NCBI GenBank assembly: GCA_019416265.1 | Contig: DXXQ01000143.1 | Location: 1-40,852 of the forward strand | Reading direction: 5' to 3' | Length of the DNA: 40,852 nucleotides | From: Clostridiales bacterium | GTDB lineage: Bacteria; Bacillota; Clostridia; Lachnospirales; Lachnospiraceae | Part shown: one piece after another, positions 31,581 through 39,477 of the stretch | Position numbering within the stretch: position 1 is the first letter of the stretch | Layout of the letters: each line of letters starts with the position of its first letter | Notes under the pieces: model-generated | Told to the model about the DNA's origin: nothing | Database searches by the model: none | The model's input: only the letters and a program-made list of their open reading frames with translations | Position numbers and translations under genes: made by a program

Positions 31581-34136
31581 ATGAAAACAACCGGAAATGA
31601 TAATCTTCTCAGAATCTGGTACGACAAGCCTGCTCTTGACTGGCAGACAGAAGCTCTGGCGATCGGAAACGGTTACATGGGCGCCCTTGTATTCGGCGGT
31701 GCCAAAACAGACAAGATTCACCTCAATGAGAAGACTGTTTGGAATGGAGGCCCTTCCGAAGGAACAGATTACAAATATGGAAATACAAATCCTGCTGATA
31801 CGGAGCAGGATCTGGAAAAAATAAAAAAAGACCTGGATGCGCTCCGCAAAAAGCTGGATGACAAATCCGAGCATGTATTCGGCTTTGACGGAGATTCCTA
31901 TCAGGCATGCGGAACAGATACCAAAGGCGAGGCTATGGACTGGCTTAACAAGCTTATGGGTGACCTCACAGGCTATGAAGCTCCTCAGGACTATGCAAAC
32001 CTCTATATTTCCAGCGATGTGGAAGACGAAGCTGCTGTCACAAATTATGTCCGTGACTTAGACCTTCGCACAGCTCTTGCCACAGTAAGCTACGATTATA
32101 ACGGCATCCATTATACCCGCGAATACTTTAACAGTTATCCGGACAACGTGCTTGCCATCCGCCTCAGTGCAGACCAGAAAGAAAAGATCACGATTTCCAT
32201 CCGTCTTGAGGACTGTACAGGGGGAACTGCTCCTGTAAATGCAGCCGGCGGAGACACTATTACCATGACCAACACTCTGAAAAGCAATGGTCTGAAAACA
32301 GAAGCACAGCTTAAGGTTCTTCCAACAGGGGGAACTCTTGCCCTGAACGGCGCCTCTGTTCATGTAGAAAAAGCTGATTCTGTTGTCCTGCTTCTTGCCT
32401 GCGGCACAGATTATAAAATGGAGCTACCTGCTTTCAGAGGCGAAGATCCCCATCAGGCAGTTACCGCCCGTCTTAACGCTGCCGCTGCAAAAGGCTACGA
32501 AGAGCTGAAAGCCGCACATCTTTCTGACTATACAGAGCTTTTCTCCCGCATGGAGCTGAGCTTCAATGAAGAGATTCCCCAGATTCCTACAAGCGAGCTT
32601 CTCCAGAAATACCGGAACCTGGTAGAGAAAAACGTAGGCCAGCTTCCTACGGACAAAGAACAAAGAGCCATGGAGGTTATCTGCTATCAGTTCGGCCGTT
32701 ACCTTACCATTGCAGGCTCCAGAAAGGGCGCTCTCCCTACAAACCTTCAGGGTGTCTGGGGCGAAGACAATTTCGAATGGGGCGGAGACTACCACTTCAA
32801 CATCAATATACAGATGAATTACTGGCCGACTATGGCAAGTAACCTGGGCGAATGTCTCCTTCCTTATAACGATTATCTGGACGTTCTGCGCGAAGCAGGA
32901 CGTACTGCCGCTGCCTCGGCTTTTGGCATCAAGAGCAAAGACGGCGAAGAAAACGGCTGGCTGGTAGGATGCTTCAGTACCCCGTATATGTTTGTCACCA
33001 TGGGACAGAAAAATAACGCTGCAGGCTGGAACCCCATCGGTTCTGCCTGGGGACTTCTGAACTCCTATGAATACTATCTCTACACAGAAGATAAAGAATT
33101 CCTCAAAAAGCTTTACCCGTCACTGCGAGAGGTTGCAAACTTCTGGAACGAAGCCCTTTACTGGAGCGAATACCAGAAACGTTATGTGTCCGCACCGTCC
33201 TACTCTCCGGAAAACGGGCCGATTGCCAACGGCGCTTCCTACGACCAGCAGTTTATCTGGCAGCACTTCGAAAATACCATTGCTGCTGCTGAAACCCTCG
33301 GGGTTGACCAGGAGCTCATCCCTCTCTGGAGAGAAAAACAGTCCAGGCTGAACCCTGTTATGGTCGGCTCTGACGGTCAGGTAAAAGAATGGTTTGAGGA
33401 AACCCACATCGGCAAAGCACAGGCCGGAACACTTCCGGAAATTGATATTCCACAGTGGAGACAGAGTCTTGGTGCAGATACAGACGGCGAGCAGCCTCCG
33501 CACCGCCACCTCTCCCATCTGATGGCCCTTTATCCATGCAGCATCATCAGCAAGGATGCTCCCGAATTTATGGATGCAGCTATGGTCTCCTTAAATGAGC
33601 GCGGTCTGGATGCAACCGGATGGTCCAAAGCCCACAAGCTGAACCTCTGGGCGCGTACCGGTCATGCCGCTGAAGCATTCCAGATTGTTCAGTCCGCAGT
33701 AGGCGGCGGAAATTCCGGTTTCCTTATGAACCTTTTCTCCTCCCACGGCGGCGGCGAAAACTATAAGGGATACCCTATTTTCCAGATTGACGGAAACTTC
33801 GGCTATACAGCAGGCGTCAATGAAATGCTTCTCCAGAGTCAGCTTGGTTATATCCAGTTCCTTCCGGCTCTGCCGAAACAGTGGGAAACAGGATATGTAA
33901 AGGGAATCGTTGCCCGTGGAAACTTCGTCATTGACATGAAATGGACAGAGGGAACAGCAGATTCCTTCGCAGTAACCTCCAGAAACGGCAATCTTTTCAC
34001 AGCAGAATATCAGGATTTATCCACCTACGCAGTAAAAGATTCCTGCGGAAATGACATTTCTGTTGAAAAACTGGGAAATGACAAAATTTCCTTCCCTACT
34101 CAGGAAGGCGAAACTTATACTATCACAAGAAAATAA
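31581..34136 (+). CDS. GH95 alpha-L-fucosidase (or alpha-L-galactosidase), intracellular
   Basis: An 851-aa glycoside hydrolase family 95 enzyme that releases alpha-1,2-linked L-fucose (or L-galactose) by inversion. The N-terminal beta domain opens with LRIWYDKPALDWQTEALAIGNG and has HLNEKTVWNGGP; the catalytic barrel carries N407 and N409 in FNINIQMNYW, E544 in SYSPENGP, and D737 in FQIDGNFGYTAG, matching by order and spacing the Asn/Asn/Glu/Asp set of Bifidobacterium AfcA. No signal peptide is visible, so it is cytoplasmic and acts on imported oligosaccharides, for example from mucin or human milk. Start: ATG at 31581 with CGGAGG; the frame continues 13 codons upstream. It is monocistronic, with no fucose pathway or transporter gene beside it. 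Confidence 0.92.
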   Translation: MKTTGNDNLLRIWYDKPALDWQTEALAIGNGYMGALVFGGAKTDKIHLNEKTVWNGGPSEGTDYKYGNTNPADTEQDLEKIKKDLDALRKKLDDKSEHVFGFDGDSYQACGTDTKGEAMDWLNKLMGDLTGYEAPQDYANLYISSDVEDEAAVTNYVRDLDLRTALATVSYDYNGIHYTREYFNSYPDNVLAIRLSADQKEKITISIRLEDCTGGTAPVNAAGGDTITMTNTLKSNGLKTEAQLKVLPTGGTLALNGASVHVEKADSVVLLLACGTDYKMELPAFRGEDPHQAVTARLNAAAAKGYEELKAAHLSDYTELFSRMELSFNEEIPQIPTSELLQKYRNLVEKNVGQLPTDKEQRAMEVICYQFGRYLTIAGSRKGALPTNLQGVWGEDNFEWGGDYHFNINIQMNYWPTMASNLGECLLPYNDYLDVLREAGRTAAASAFGIKSKDGEENGWLVGCFSTPYMFVTMGQKNNAAGWNPIGSAWGLLNSYEYYLYTEDKEFLKKLYPSLREVANFWNEALYWSEYQKRYVSAPSYSPENGPIANGASYDQQFIWQHFENTIAAAETLGVDQELIPLWREKQSRLNPVMVGSDGQVKEWFEETHIGKAQAGTLPEIDIPQWRQSLGADTDGEQPPHRHLSHLMALYPCSIISKDAPEFMDAAMVSLNERGLDATGWSKAHKLNLWARTGHAAEAFQIVQSAVGGGNSGFLMNLFSSHGGGENYKGYPIFQIDGNFGYTAGVNEMLLQSQLGYIQFLPALPKQWETGYVKGIVARGNFVIDMKWTEGTADSFAVTSRNGNLFTAEYQDLSTYAVKDSCGNDISVEKLGNDKISFPTQEGETYTITRK

Positions 34137-34195
34137 AAAACAGTTTTCAGAACGTGTTTCGTACATACTCTGACTGTTCTGAATCTCCAGCAAAG

Positions 34196-34238
34196 ACGGC
34201 TGTGTGACAGGAAATGTCATACAGCCGTTCTTTTTATT
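34196..34238 (+). terminator. Terminator after GH95
   Basis: ACGGCTGTGTGACA (34196-34209) pairs with TGTCATACAGCCGT (34215-34228) with one G-T pair, followed by TCTTTTTATTT. Confidence 0.88.
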
Positions 34239-34255
34239 TATTTTGAAAACACCTC

Positions 34256-34286
34256 TTGACTTTACAGTTACTGTAGATCTTATGAT
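34256..34286 (+). promoter_or_regulatory. Orphan MerR-type promoter
   Basis: TTGACT (34256-34261), a 19-nt spacer and TATGAT (34281-34286), with the dyad ACAGTTACTGT (34264-34274) in the spacer. The long spacer with a central dyad is the hallmark of MerR-family-regulated promoters. It reads to the right, straight into the antisense side of the serpin gene; no gene lies downstream on this strand. Confidence 0.6.
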
Positions 34287-34302
34287 GCTTTATGAAAAGA
34301 AA

Positions 34303-35568
34303 TCATGCCTGTTTTTCTGTTGTTGCAGTCTTTCCCATAAACAGAACTTCCTGATGTTCCTCATCATAAATCAGAAAGGCAAAAGGACGGTCAAGAGTTA
34401 CCTCTTTGATGATCTCCGGTTCCTCCGGCATCAGTGCACATTTTTCCATTACCAGCGCTGTAACTGCCGCTGCTTTTGTTCCGTTTTCATCCAACTGCAG
34501 ATTTGTTTTCTGGATAATGGAGCCTACCTTCGCCGGTGTTTCACTTAATCCGGAAAAATCTGCGCTGTCCGAAAAAATATCAGCTAACCCCATTTTTGAT
34601 AAAATGTCCTCCAATAAGGTAGAGGTTGTGAAATCAAGAGCCGGCATTTTGCAGATTACCTGCGTGTACTCGGGCTCCGAATTCAGTAAACTGTAAATGT
34701 CCAGATCTGCCAGCTTAAAGTCCCCTTCCTTCTTCGGAAGGATTCCCACAAACTGCAGTCCATTCTGGTAATAACGGGAAAACGCAGTTGCCTGCTCATT
34801 CTCAAAATATTTATTTCCCTCAGTCATCATATAGCTCGTCTCTTCTGTTCCGTCAAAGCCCTTGAAGGCTTCCTTTTCCTCTGACATAACCCATGCTTCT
34901 CCGCTCCAGGGAGACTCAAAATACAGGGAATTAGTCAAAACAAGCCCCGCTTCTTCCGATATCATATCAGGAGTTACGATTTCCGGAATCAGGTGTTCTG
35001 TCTGTTCATCAGCCCAGTCATTGATCATTTCGCTGACCTTTCCAGGGTTTCCGAAGTCTTCGTTGGTAAGTTCTGCATGGAAATCTGTCTGCACTCTCTC
35101 AATATAGTCTTCGTTGAGTTTCCAGTTATGATCTGCCCAAAGTGCGTTGGCAATTTTCAGTTTCTGTCTGTATCCGTTTTTCTCTTCTTCCTCTGAGGAA
35201 TTACGTTCTTCTGCAGATTTCGTATATTCTTTCGCATATTTTCCATACTGGTCTGTTCCCAGAAAGCTGTTCAGCGCTTCTTTCGTCTTGCCTCCTGCAC
35301 CTTCTGCCAGCATACCAAGGGCATAATTCAGGCTTGTGGGGCTGAACATTACATTGGGAAATTCAGCTCCTGACGCAATTTCGTCTGTAATCTTCGCAGC
35401 ATTCTCCATACGGATTTCTGCCTGTATGTTTTCTTCCTTACTTCTGTCTTTCCCGTTCTCCAGCATAATCGGAGCTTCCTCTGCCGCCGGCACAGGAATA
35501 CAAGCTGTCGTAAATATGGTCGCTGCCGTCAGCGCCGATATAAATACTCTGTTTGCAGTTTTTTTCAT
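34303..35568 (-). CDS. Secreted serpin (serine/cysteine protease inhibitor)
   Basis: A 421-aa exported serpin. A signal peptide (KKTANR, hydrophobic core, near AAEEA at about 29) precedes the fold; a Cys in TTAC could be a poor lipobox. The serpin core shows FSPTSLNYALGMLAEGAGGKT, the IANALWAD segment, LTNSLYFESPW and the C-terminal LDRPFAFLIYDE. The hinge of the reactive loop is DENGTKAAAVTALV (G at P15, T at P14, A at P12-P10), suited to loop insertion, so an inhibitory serpin. Counting from the hinge gives Cys as P1, but the loop is about seven residues longer than in alpha-1-antitrypsin, so P1 is uncertain. The ribosome site is AGGAGG. It is a single gene. Confidence 0.93.
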   Translation of the reverse strand: MKKTANRVFISALTAATIFTTACIPVPAAEEAPIMLENGKDRSKEENIQAEIRMENAAKITDEIASGAEFPNVMFSPTSLNYALGMLAEGAGGKTKEALNSFLGTDQYGKYAKEYTKSAEERNSSEEEEKNGYRQKLKIANALWADHNWKLNEDYIERVQTDFHAELTNEDFGNPGKVSEMINDWADEQTEHLIPEIVTPDMISEEAGLVLTNSLYFESPWSGEAWVMSEEKEAFKGFDGTEETSYMMTEGNKYFENEQATAFSRYYQNGLQFVGILPKKEGDFKLADLDIYSLLNSEPEYTQVICKMPALDFTTSTLLEDILSKMGLADIFSDSADFSGLSETPAKVGSIIQKTNLQLDENGTKAAAVTALVMEKCALMPEEPEIIKEVTLDRPFAFLIYDEEHQEVLFMGKTATTEKQA

Positions 35569-35601
35569 AAAAGTCCTCCTGTACGGTTTATTTGTTCCTT
35601 T

Positions 35602-35632
35602 ATTATACAGGAATTTTCATTTATTTCTGTAA
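35602..35632 (-). promoter_or_regulatory. Probable serpin promoter with 19-nt spacer
   Basis: On minus: TTACAG (complement 35627-35632), a 19-nt spacer and TATAAT (complement 35602-35607). ACAGGAAT (35607-35614) and ATTTCTGT (35623-35630) form a dyad (7 of 8 matches) between the two boxes. The arrangement resembles MerR-controlled promoters. Confidence 0.5.
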
Positions 35633-35751
35633 TATATGCTTTTCACTGAGCTGCATAAGAAACTTTTTCTATTAATTTGTATGGAATTCGATTATACTGA
35701 AAGTGTTATTTTGAATTATGATATGAAACAGGTTTCTTAAGGAGGTTCATT

Positions 35752-36675
35752 ATGAAAAAAACAATGTTAGGAAAAACCGGTCTTGAAATCCCCGTTATCG
35801 CCGTAGGCTGTATGCGAATTGCAGAAATGGAGACAGACCGTCTGACGGAACATCTCTGTTTTTGCATCGAACATGGGCTCAATTTCTTCGACCATGCAGA
35901 TATTTACGGAAAAGGACTGTGTGAATCAAAATTTGCGGAAGCATTTAAGAAAACAGGCTATAAGAGAGAGGATGTGATCCTTCAGTCAAAATGTGCGATC
36001 CGACCGGGCGTTATGTATGACTTTACCCAAAAACATATTCTGGAATCTGTAGACGGCATTTTGAAACGTCTGGATACCGATTACCTGGACGTTCTTCTTC
36101 TCCATCGTCCCGATGCCCTCATGGAACCGGAGGAAGTGGCAGAAGCCTTCGAACTTCTGGAAAAGGAAGGAAAAGTCCGCCATTTCGGAGTTTCCAATCA
36201 CCGTCCCTACCAGATTGAGCTGTTAAACAAATATGTAAAACAGGAACTGTGCGCCAATCAGCTTCAGTTCAGCATCCCGTTTTCCAACATGGTAGCTGCC
36301 GGAATGGAAGCAAATATGCTGACAGACGGAGCAATCGACCGGGATGGCGGAATCCTTGATTACTGCCGTCTGAAAGACATTACCATTCAGGCATGGTCAC
36401 CTTTCCAGTACGGTTTCTTCGAAGGAATTTTTTTGGGCAACAACGAGAAATACCCGGAATTAAACAAAACTCTTGAGGAAATAAGTCAGAAATACGATAC
36501 TACTCCCACTGCCATCGCAACAGCCTGGATTCTGCGCCATCCTGCCAATATCCAGATGATAGCCGGAACCACCAATACCGAAAGAATGGGCGAGATCATA
36601 CAAGGAAGCGAAATACGTCTGGAACGCGAAGAATGGTACCGCCTGTATCTCAGCAGCGGGCATATTCTTCCGTAA
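35752..36675 (+). CDS. Aldo/keto reductase, YdhF-like
   Basis: A 307-aa NADPH-dependent oxidoreductase of the AKR superfamily. Tetrad residues: Asp and Tyr in FDHADIYG, Lys in LQSKCAI, His in LLHRPDAL. It also has GVSNHRPYQIELL and the C-terminal AGTTNTERMGEI, which resembles Escherichia coli YdhF. No ferredoxin domain is present, unlike the AKR near 9,300. A strong AAGGAGG precedes the ATG. It stands alone; the substrate cannot be predicted. Confidence 0.93.
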   Translation: MKKTMLGKTGLEIPVIAVGCMRIAEMETDRLTEHLCFCIEHGLNFFDHADIYGKGLCESKFAEAFKKTGYKREDVILQSKCAIRPGVMYDFTQKHILESVDGILKRLDTDYLDVLLLHRPDALMEPEEVAEAFELLEKEGKVRHFGVSNHRPYQIELLNKYVKQELCANQLQFSIPFSNMVAAGMEANMLTDGAIDRDGGILDYCRLKDITIQAWSPFQYGFFEGIFLGNNEKYPELNKTLEEISQKYDTTPTAIATAWILRHPANIQMIAGTTNTERMGEIIQGSEIRLEREEWYRLYLSSGHILP

Positions 36676-36712
36676 TATACGGCGAAATATAAGGCTGGAT
36701 TCTAAGACACAC

Positions 36713-36755
36713 GAAATGCCCGGTTCAGGGAATCTGCTTCCCACCCGGGCATTTC
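36713..36755. terminator. Hairpin between convergent genes
   Basis: GAAATGCCCGG (36713-36723) and CCGGGCATTTC (36745-36755) form an 11-bp stem between the aldo/keto reductase and the P-loop gene. T-runs on both sides are weak. Confidence 0.6.
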
Positions 36756-36780
36756 ATGTCTGAAATATCATAGCCTTCCG

Positions 36781-37287
36781 TTATATTTCTATCTGATATT
36801 CCTCATCGATCCATATATAATCGCAGCCTTTCGCCTTGCACATTTTCAGGTACTTTTCATTGTCCTCAAGTACAGATGCTTTCGTACATCCTGAATCGTC
36901 AATACGCTTTTCTATTTCATTGGCGTATTTCTTGATATCTGAAAAATGCTTTTGAATATAATTGCGGCTCATGACCAGACAGTAAAATCGGATTTCTTTC
37001 CGGTATTCTTGGGTAAAATCCCTCTCCCAGTCACCGGGGATATAGCAGCCCTCAATGATCAGACTTTGCCCGTTTTCAATTGCCGTCTTTATCATCTCCC
37101 GAACAATCGGCCATAAATACCCTGTCAGTTCTTCGTCGTCTTCAGCCGTTAAATCTGTATTTTTACTTCGTATCAACCCCATCTTTATATGATCGATGGA
37201 CAAATATGGCACTTTATATTTTTCCATAAGTCTCTGGGCCAATAAAGTCTTTCCTGTGTGTGAGGCTCCGGTAATTAAAATTATCAT
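36781..37287 (-). CDS. P-loop kinase-like ATPase
   Basis: A 168-aa protein with Walker A GASHTGKT at residues 7-14 and a kinase-like layout: VPYLSIDHIKMGLIR, then SLIIEGCYIPGD as a Walker B-like strand. It resembles zeta-toxin/2-phosphoglycerate-kinase-like small-molecule kinases; the substrate is unknown. Its ATG overlaps the stop of the GNAT gene by one base (TAATG), so the two are translated together. Confidence 0.82.
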   Translation of the reverse strand: MIILITGASHTGKTLLAQRLMEKYKVPYLSIDHIKMGLIRSKNTDLTAEDDEELTGYLWPIVREMIKTAIENGQSLIIEGCYIPGDWERDFTQEYRKEIRFYCLVMSRNYIQKHFSDIKKYANEIEKRIDDSGCTKASVLEDNEKYLKMCKAKGCDYIWIDEEYQIEI

Positions 37288-37733
37288 TATCTTTTCTCCA
37301 TCACATAATTTGTCAGAAAAATATTCTGCCGTTCTACCTGCTGCTCTTTCACAACTTTATAACCTCTTTTTTCAAAAAAAGGTCTTGCCGTTATAGAAGC
37401 ATGAGTAACAATTTTCCCCGAAATCTTAGATTCCAGGCAGTCGCAAATAGCCGAAGCAATTCCTTGTCCCTGGTAATCCTTATGAACATATAAACGATCC
37501 AGATACCCTGTTTCATCTATATCCCCAAATCCGGCAATCTCTCCGTTCTCCACAGCAACAATGGTAAAATGCTCCTGAAAAGAACGATTCCATTTCTCCA
37601 GATCGACCTGTCCCGTAGCCCATACGTCTAACTGCTCTTTCGTATAATCTTTTGCATTTACTGTGTGAACCGTATGATAAAACAATTCTGCCAGCTCCCT
37701 GCAGTCTTCCGGCTGATATTTCCTGAAAAACAT
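37287..37733 (-). CDS. GNAT-family N-acetyltransferase
   Basis: A 148-aa GCN5-related acetyltransferase. The acetyl-CoA loop is LYVHKDYQGQGIASAICDCLE (Q/R-x-x-G-x-G/A pattern in YQGQGIA), followed by VTHASITARPFFEKRGYKVV. It resembles YafP-type small acetyltransferases. It is cotranscribed with the P-loop gene; this pair could detoxify or modify a small molecule, such as an aminoglycoside-like compound (weak inference). Confidence 0.9.
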   Translation of the reverse strand: MFFRKYQPEDCRELAELFYHTVHTVNAKDYTKEQLDVWATGQVDLEKWNRSFQEHFTIVAVENGEIAGFGDIDETGYLDRLYVHKDYQGQGIASAICDCLESKISGKIVTHASITARPFFEKRGYKVVKEQQVERQNIFLTNYVMEKR

Positions 37734-37875
37734 TTTCTGATTTCCTCCAAATTATTCTTAATCCCGTCTATCCTTTATTTACTTTCATTCTATCAAAAAA
37801 GAATGAAAATACAAGTATAAAAAGTTCTGCGAAGGCACAAGGAATCCGGACAATGCCTGCTGCCAGCCGATGTAA

Positions 37876-37920
37876 TGTAAAAAAGCAGCCAATCTGAATA
37901 AGATCTGCTGCTTTTTTACA
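37876..37920. terminator. Bidirectional terminator between GH1 and the GNAT gene
   Basis: TGTAAAAAAGCAGC (37876-37889) and GCTGCTTTTTTACA (37907-37920) form a perfect 14-bp stem, with U-rich arms on both strands. It lies past the GH1 stop (37997). The rest of the 37,734-37,996 gap shows no gene. Confidence 0.82.
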
Positions 37921-37996
37921 TCTATATGGGGTATCCTTGTAAAATGGCGGTATTGCTTATATGCACATAGAAAAATTTCTCTTCCAGAGATGTCTG

Positions 37997-39457
37997 TCAC
38001 TCTTTTTCATATACGCTGGCTCCATCACTTCGAATAACATTCTGATACCAGTAAAAACTATCTTTTTTATAACGGGAAAGACTGCCTCCCTCTTCTTCCT
38101 CTCTGTCAATATAAACAAAACCATATCTTTTCTGATAACCATTCAGCCAGCTCAGGAGATCTGTAAACGACCAGGTACAATATGCAAGTACCCTGCATCC
38201 CTCCTCTATAGCTTTTCCAAGTTCCATTAAATGCTCTTTTAAATAAGAGATACGATATGCATCATGAATCTGATTATCATCTGTTTTTTTATCAAAAGCC
38301 CCCAAACCATTTTCAGATATGATAATCGGAAGATCATAGCGGCTTGTAATCTCCCTGCAGCAGAAACGAATTCCGTAAGGATCTATGGTCCAATCCCAGT
38401 CTGTTGTTTTCTGATACGGGTTTGCAGGATTCCTGTAAATCCCCTGTATTCCTGTTATCTGGGCAGACCCTTTCACACCTGTGGTATTCATTGTTCCATA
38501 CGGTGTCGCACCATCCATGGGATTATATTCACATACACAGCTCTGATAATAATTAACTCCCATAAAAGTGATCTGACTGGCTGCTGATTTCAGAATCTCT
38601 GCGTCTCCCTCGGCAAATTTTGGCGCATATCCTTTCTTTTTCAGGTAAGTAAATGCCGCTTTGGGATACCGTCCGTATGCATAAACATCCATCCACCAGT
38701 AATTTTTTAAATCATCGTAATCCATTTTAGACATGGCATTTTCCGGTCTGCAGTCAAGAGCATAGGAAGGCGTATAAGCAAAACTTGCTCCAATATCTCC
38801 TTTTCCCCCCAGCTCACGATAGGCAAGTACAGCTTTTGCATGAGCAAGGAAAGCATGATGATTAACCTGATAAAACATTTTCTGATCGTCGAATTTCCCC
38901 GGTGGATGTTGTGCTGTCAGCCAGCCCAGAGAGGTAAAAATATTCTGCTCATTTAATGTGATCCAATATTTTACTTTTCCATCAAAATATTTGAAAAGTG
39001 TTTTCGCATAATTCACATAATCCTCAATCACTTCACGACTTTCCCATCCTCCATAGGCATCTACCAAAGCCTGAGGAATGTCCCAATGATAAATCGTCAC
39101 CATTGGCTCAATCTTGTACTTGAGACATTCATCAATAATCCTATCATAGAAATCGAGCCCTTCCTGATTAGGAATTCCCTTTCCTTTTGGGAAAATACGT
39201 GCCCATGATATGGAAAACCGGTAAGTTTTCAGCCCCATTTCCGCCATAAGCGCAATATCTTCTTTATATCTGTGGTAATGATCTACTGCAATATCCCCAG
39301 TCGTTCCTTTAAATGTTTTTCCGGGAATGCGGACAAACGTATCCCAGTTTGTCTCTCCTTTTCCCCCTTCTTTCCATCCTCCTTCAATCTGATAAGCAGC
39401 AGATGCACTGCCCCAAAGGAATGTTTTTGGAAATCTCTTCACTGTCATTTCTTCCAT
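37997..39457 (-). CDS. 6-phospho-beta-glucosidase (GH1)
   Basis: A 486-aa retaining glycosidase that cleaves phosphorylated beta-glucosides, such as cellobiose 6-phosphate or aryl-glucoside phosphates. Acid/base E170 (WITLNEQN), nucleophile E382 (IISENG) and N-terminal FPKTFLWGSASAAYQIEGG are visible. The phosphate-recognition set S436, K443 and Y445 has the same spacing (7 and 2) as S428, K435, Y437 of LacG-type 6-phospho-glycosidases. The ATG at 39457 has AAAGGAGA upstream. It starts 20 nt after the PTS gene, so PTS uptake feeds it directly. Confidence 0.93.
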   Translation of the reverse strand: MEEMTVKRFPKTFLWGSASAAYQIEGGWKEGGKGETNWDTFVRIPGKTFKGTTGDIAVDHYHRYKEDIALMAEMGLKTYRFSISWARIFPKGKGIPNQEGLDFYDRIIDECLKYKIEPMVTIYHWDIPQALVDAYGGWESREVIEDYVNYAKTLFKYFDGKVKYWITLNEQNIFTSLGWLTAQHPPGKFDDQKMFYQVNHHAFLAHAKAVLAYRELGGKGDIGASFAYTPSYALDCRPENAMSKMDYDDLKNYWWMDVYAYGRYPKAAFTYLKKKGYAPKFAEGDAEILKSAASQITFMGVNYYQSCVCEYNPMDGATPYGTMNTTGVKGSAQITGIQGIYRNPANPYQKTTDWDWTIDPYGIRFCCREITSRYDLPIIISENGLGAFDKKTDDNQIHDAYRISYLKEHLMELGKAIEEGCRVLAYCTWSFTDLLSWLNGYQKRYGFVYIDREEEEGGSLSRYKKDSFYWYQNVIRSDGASVYEKE

Positions 39458-39477
39458 GTTTTCAATTCTCCTTTCCT

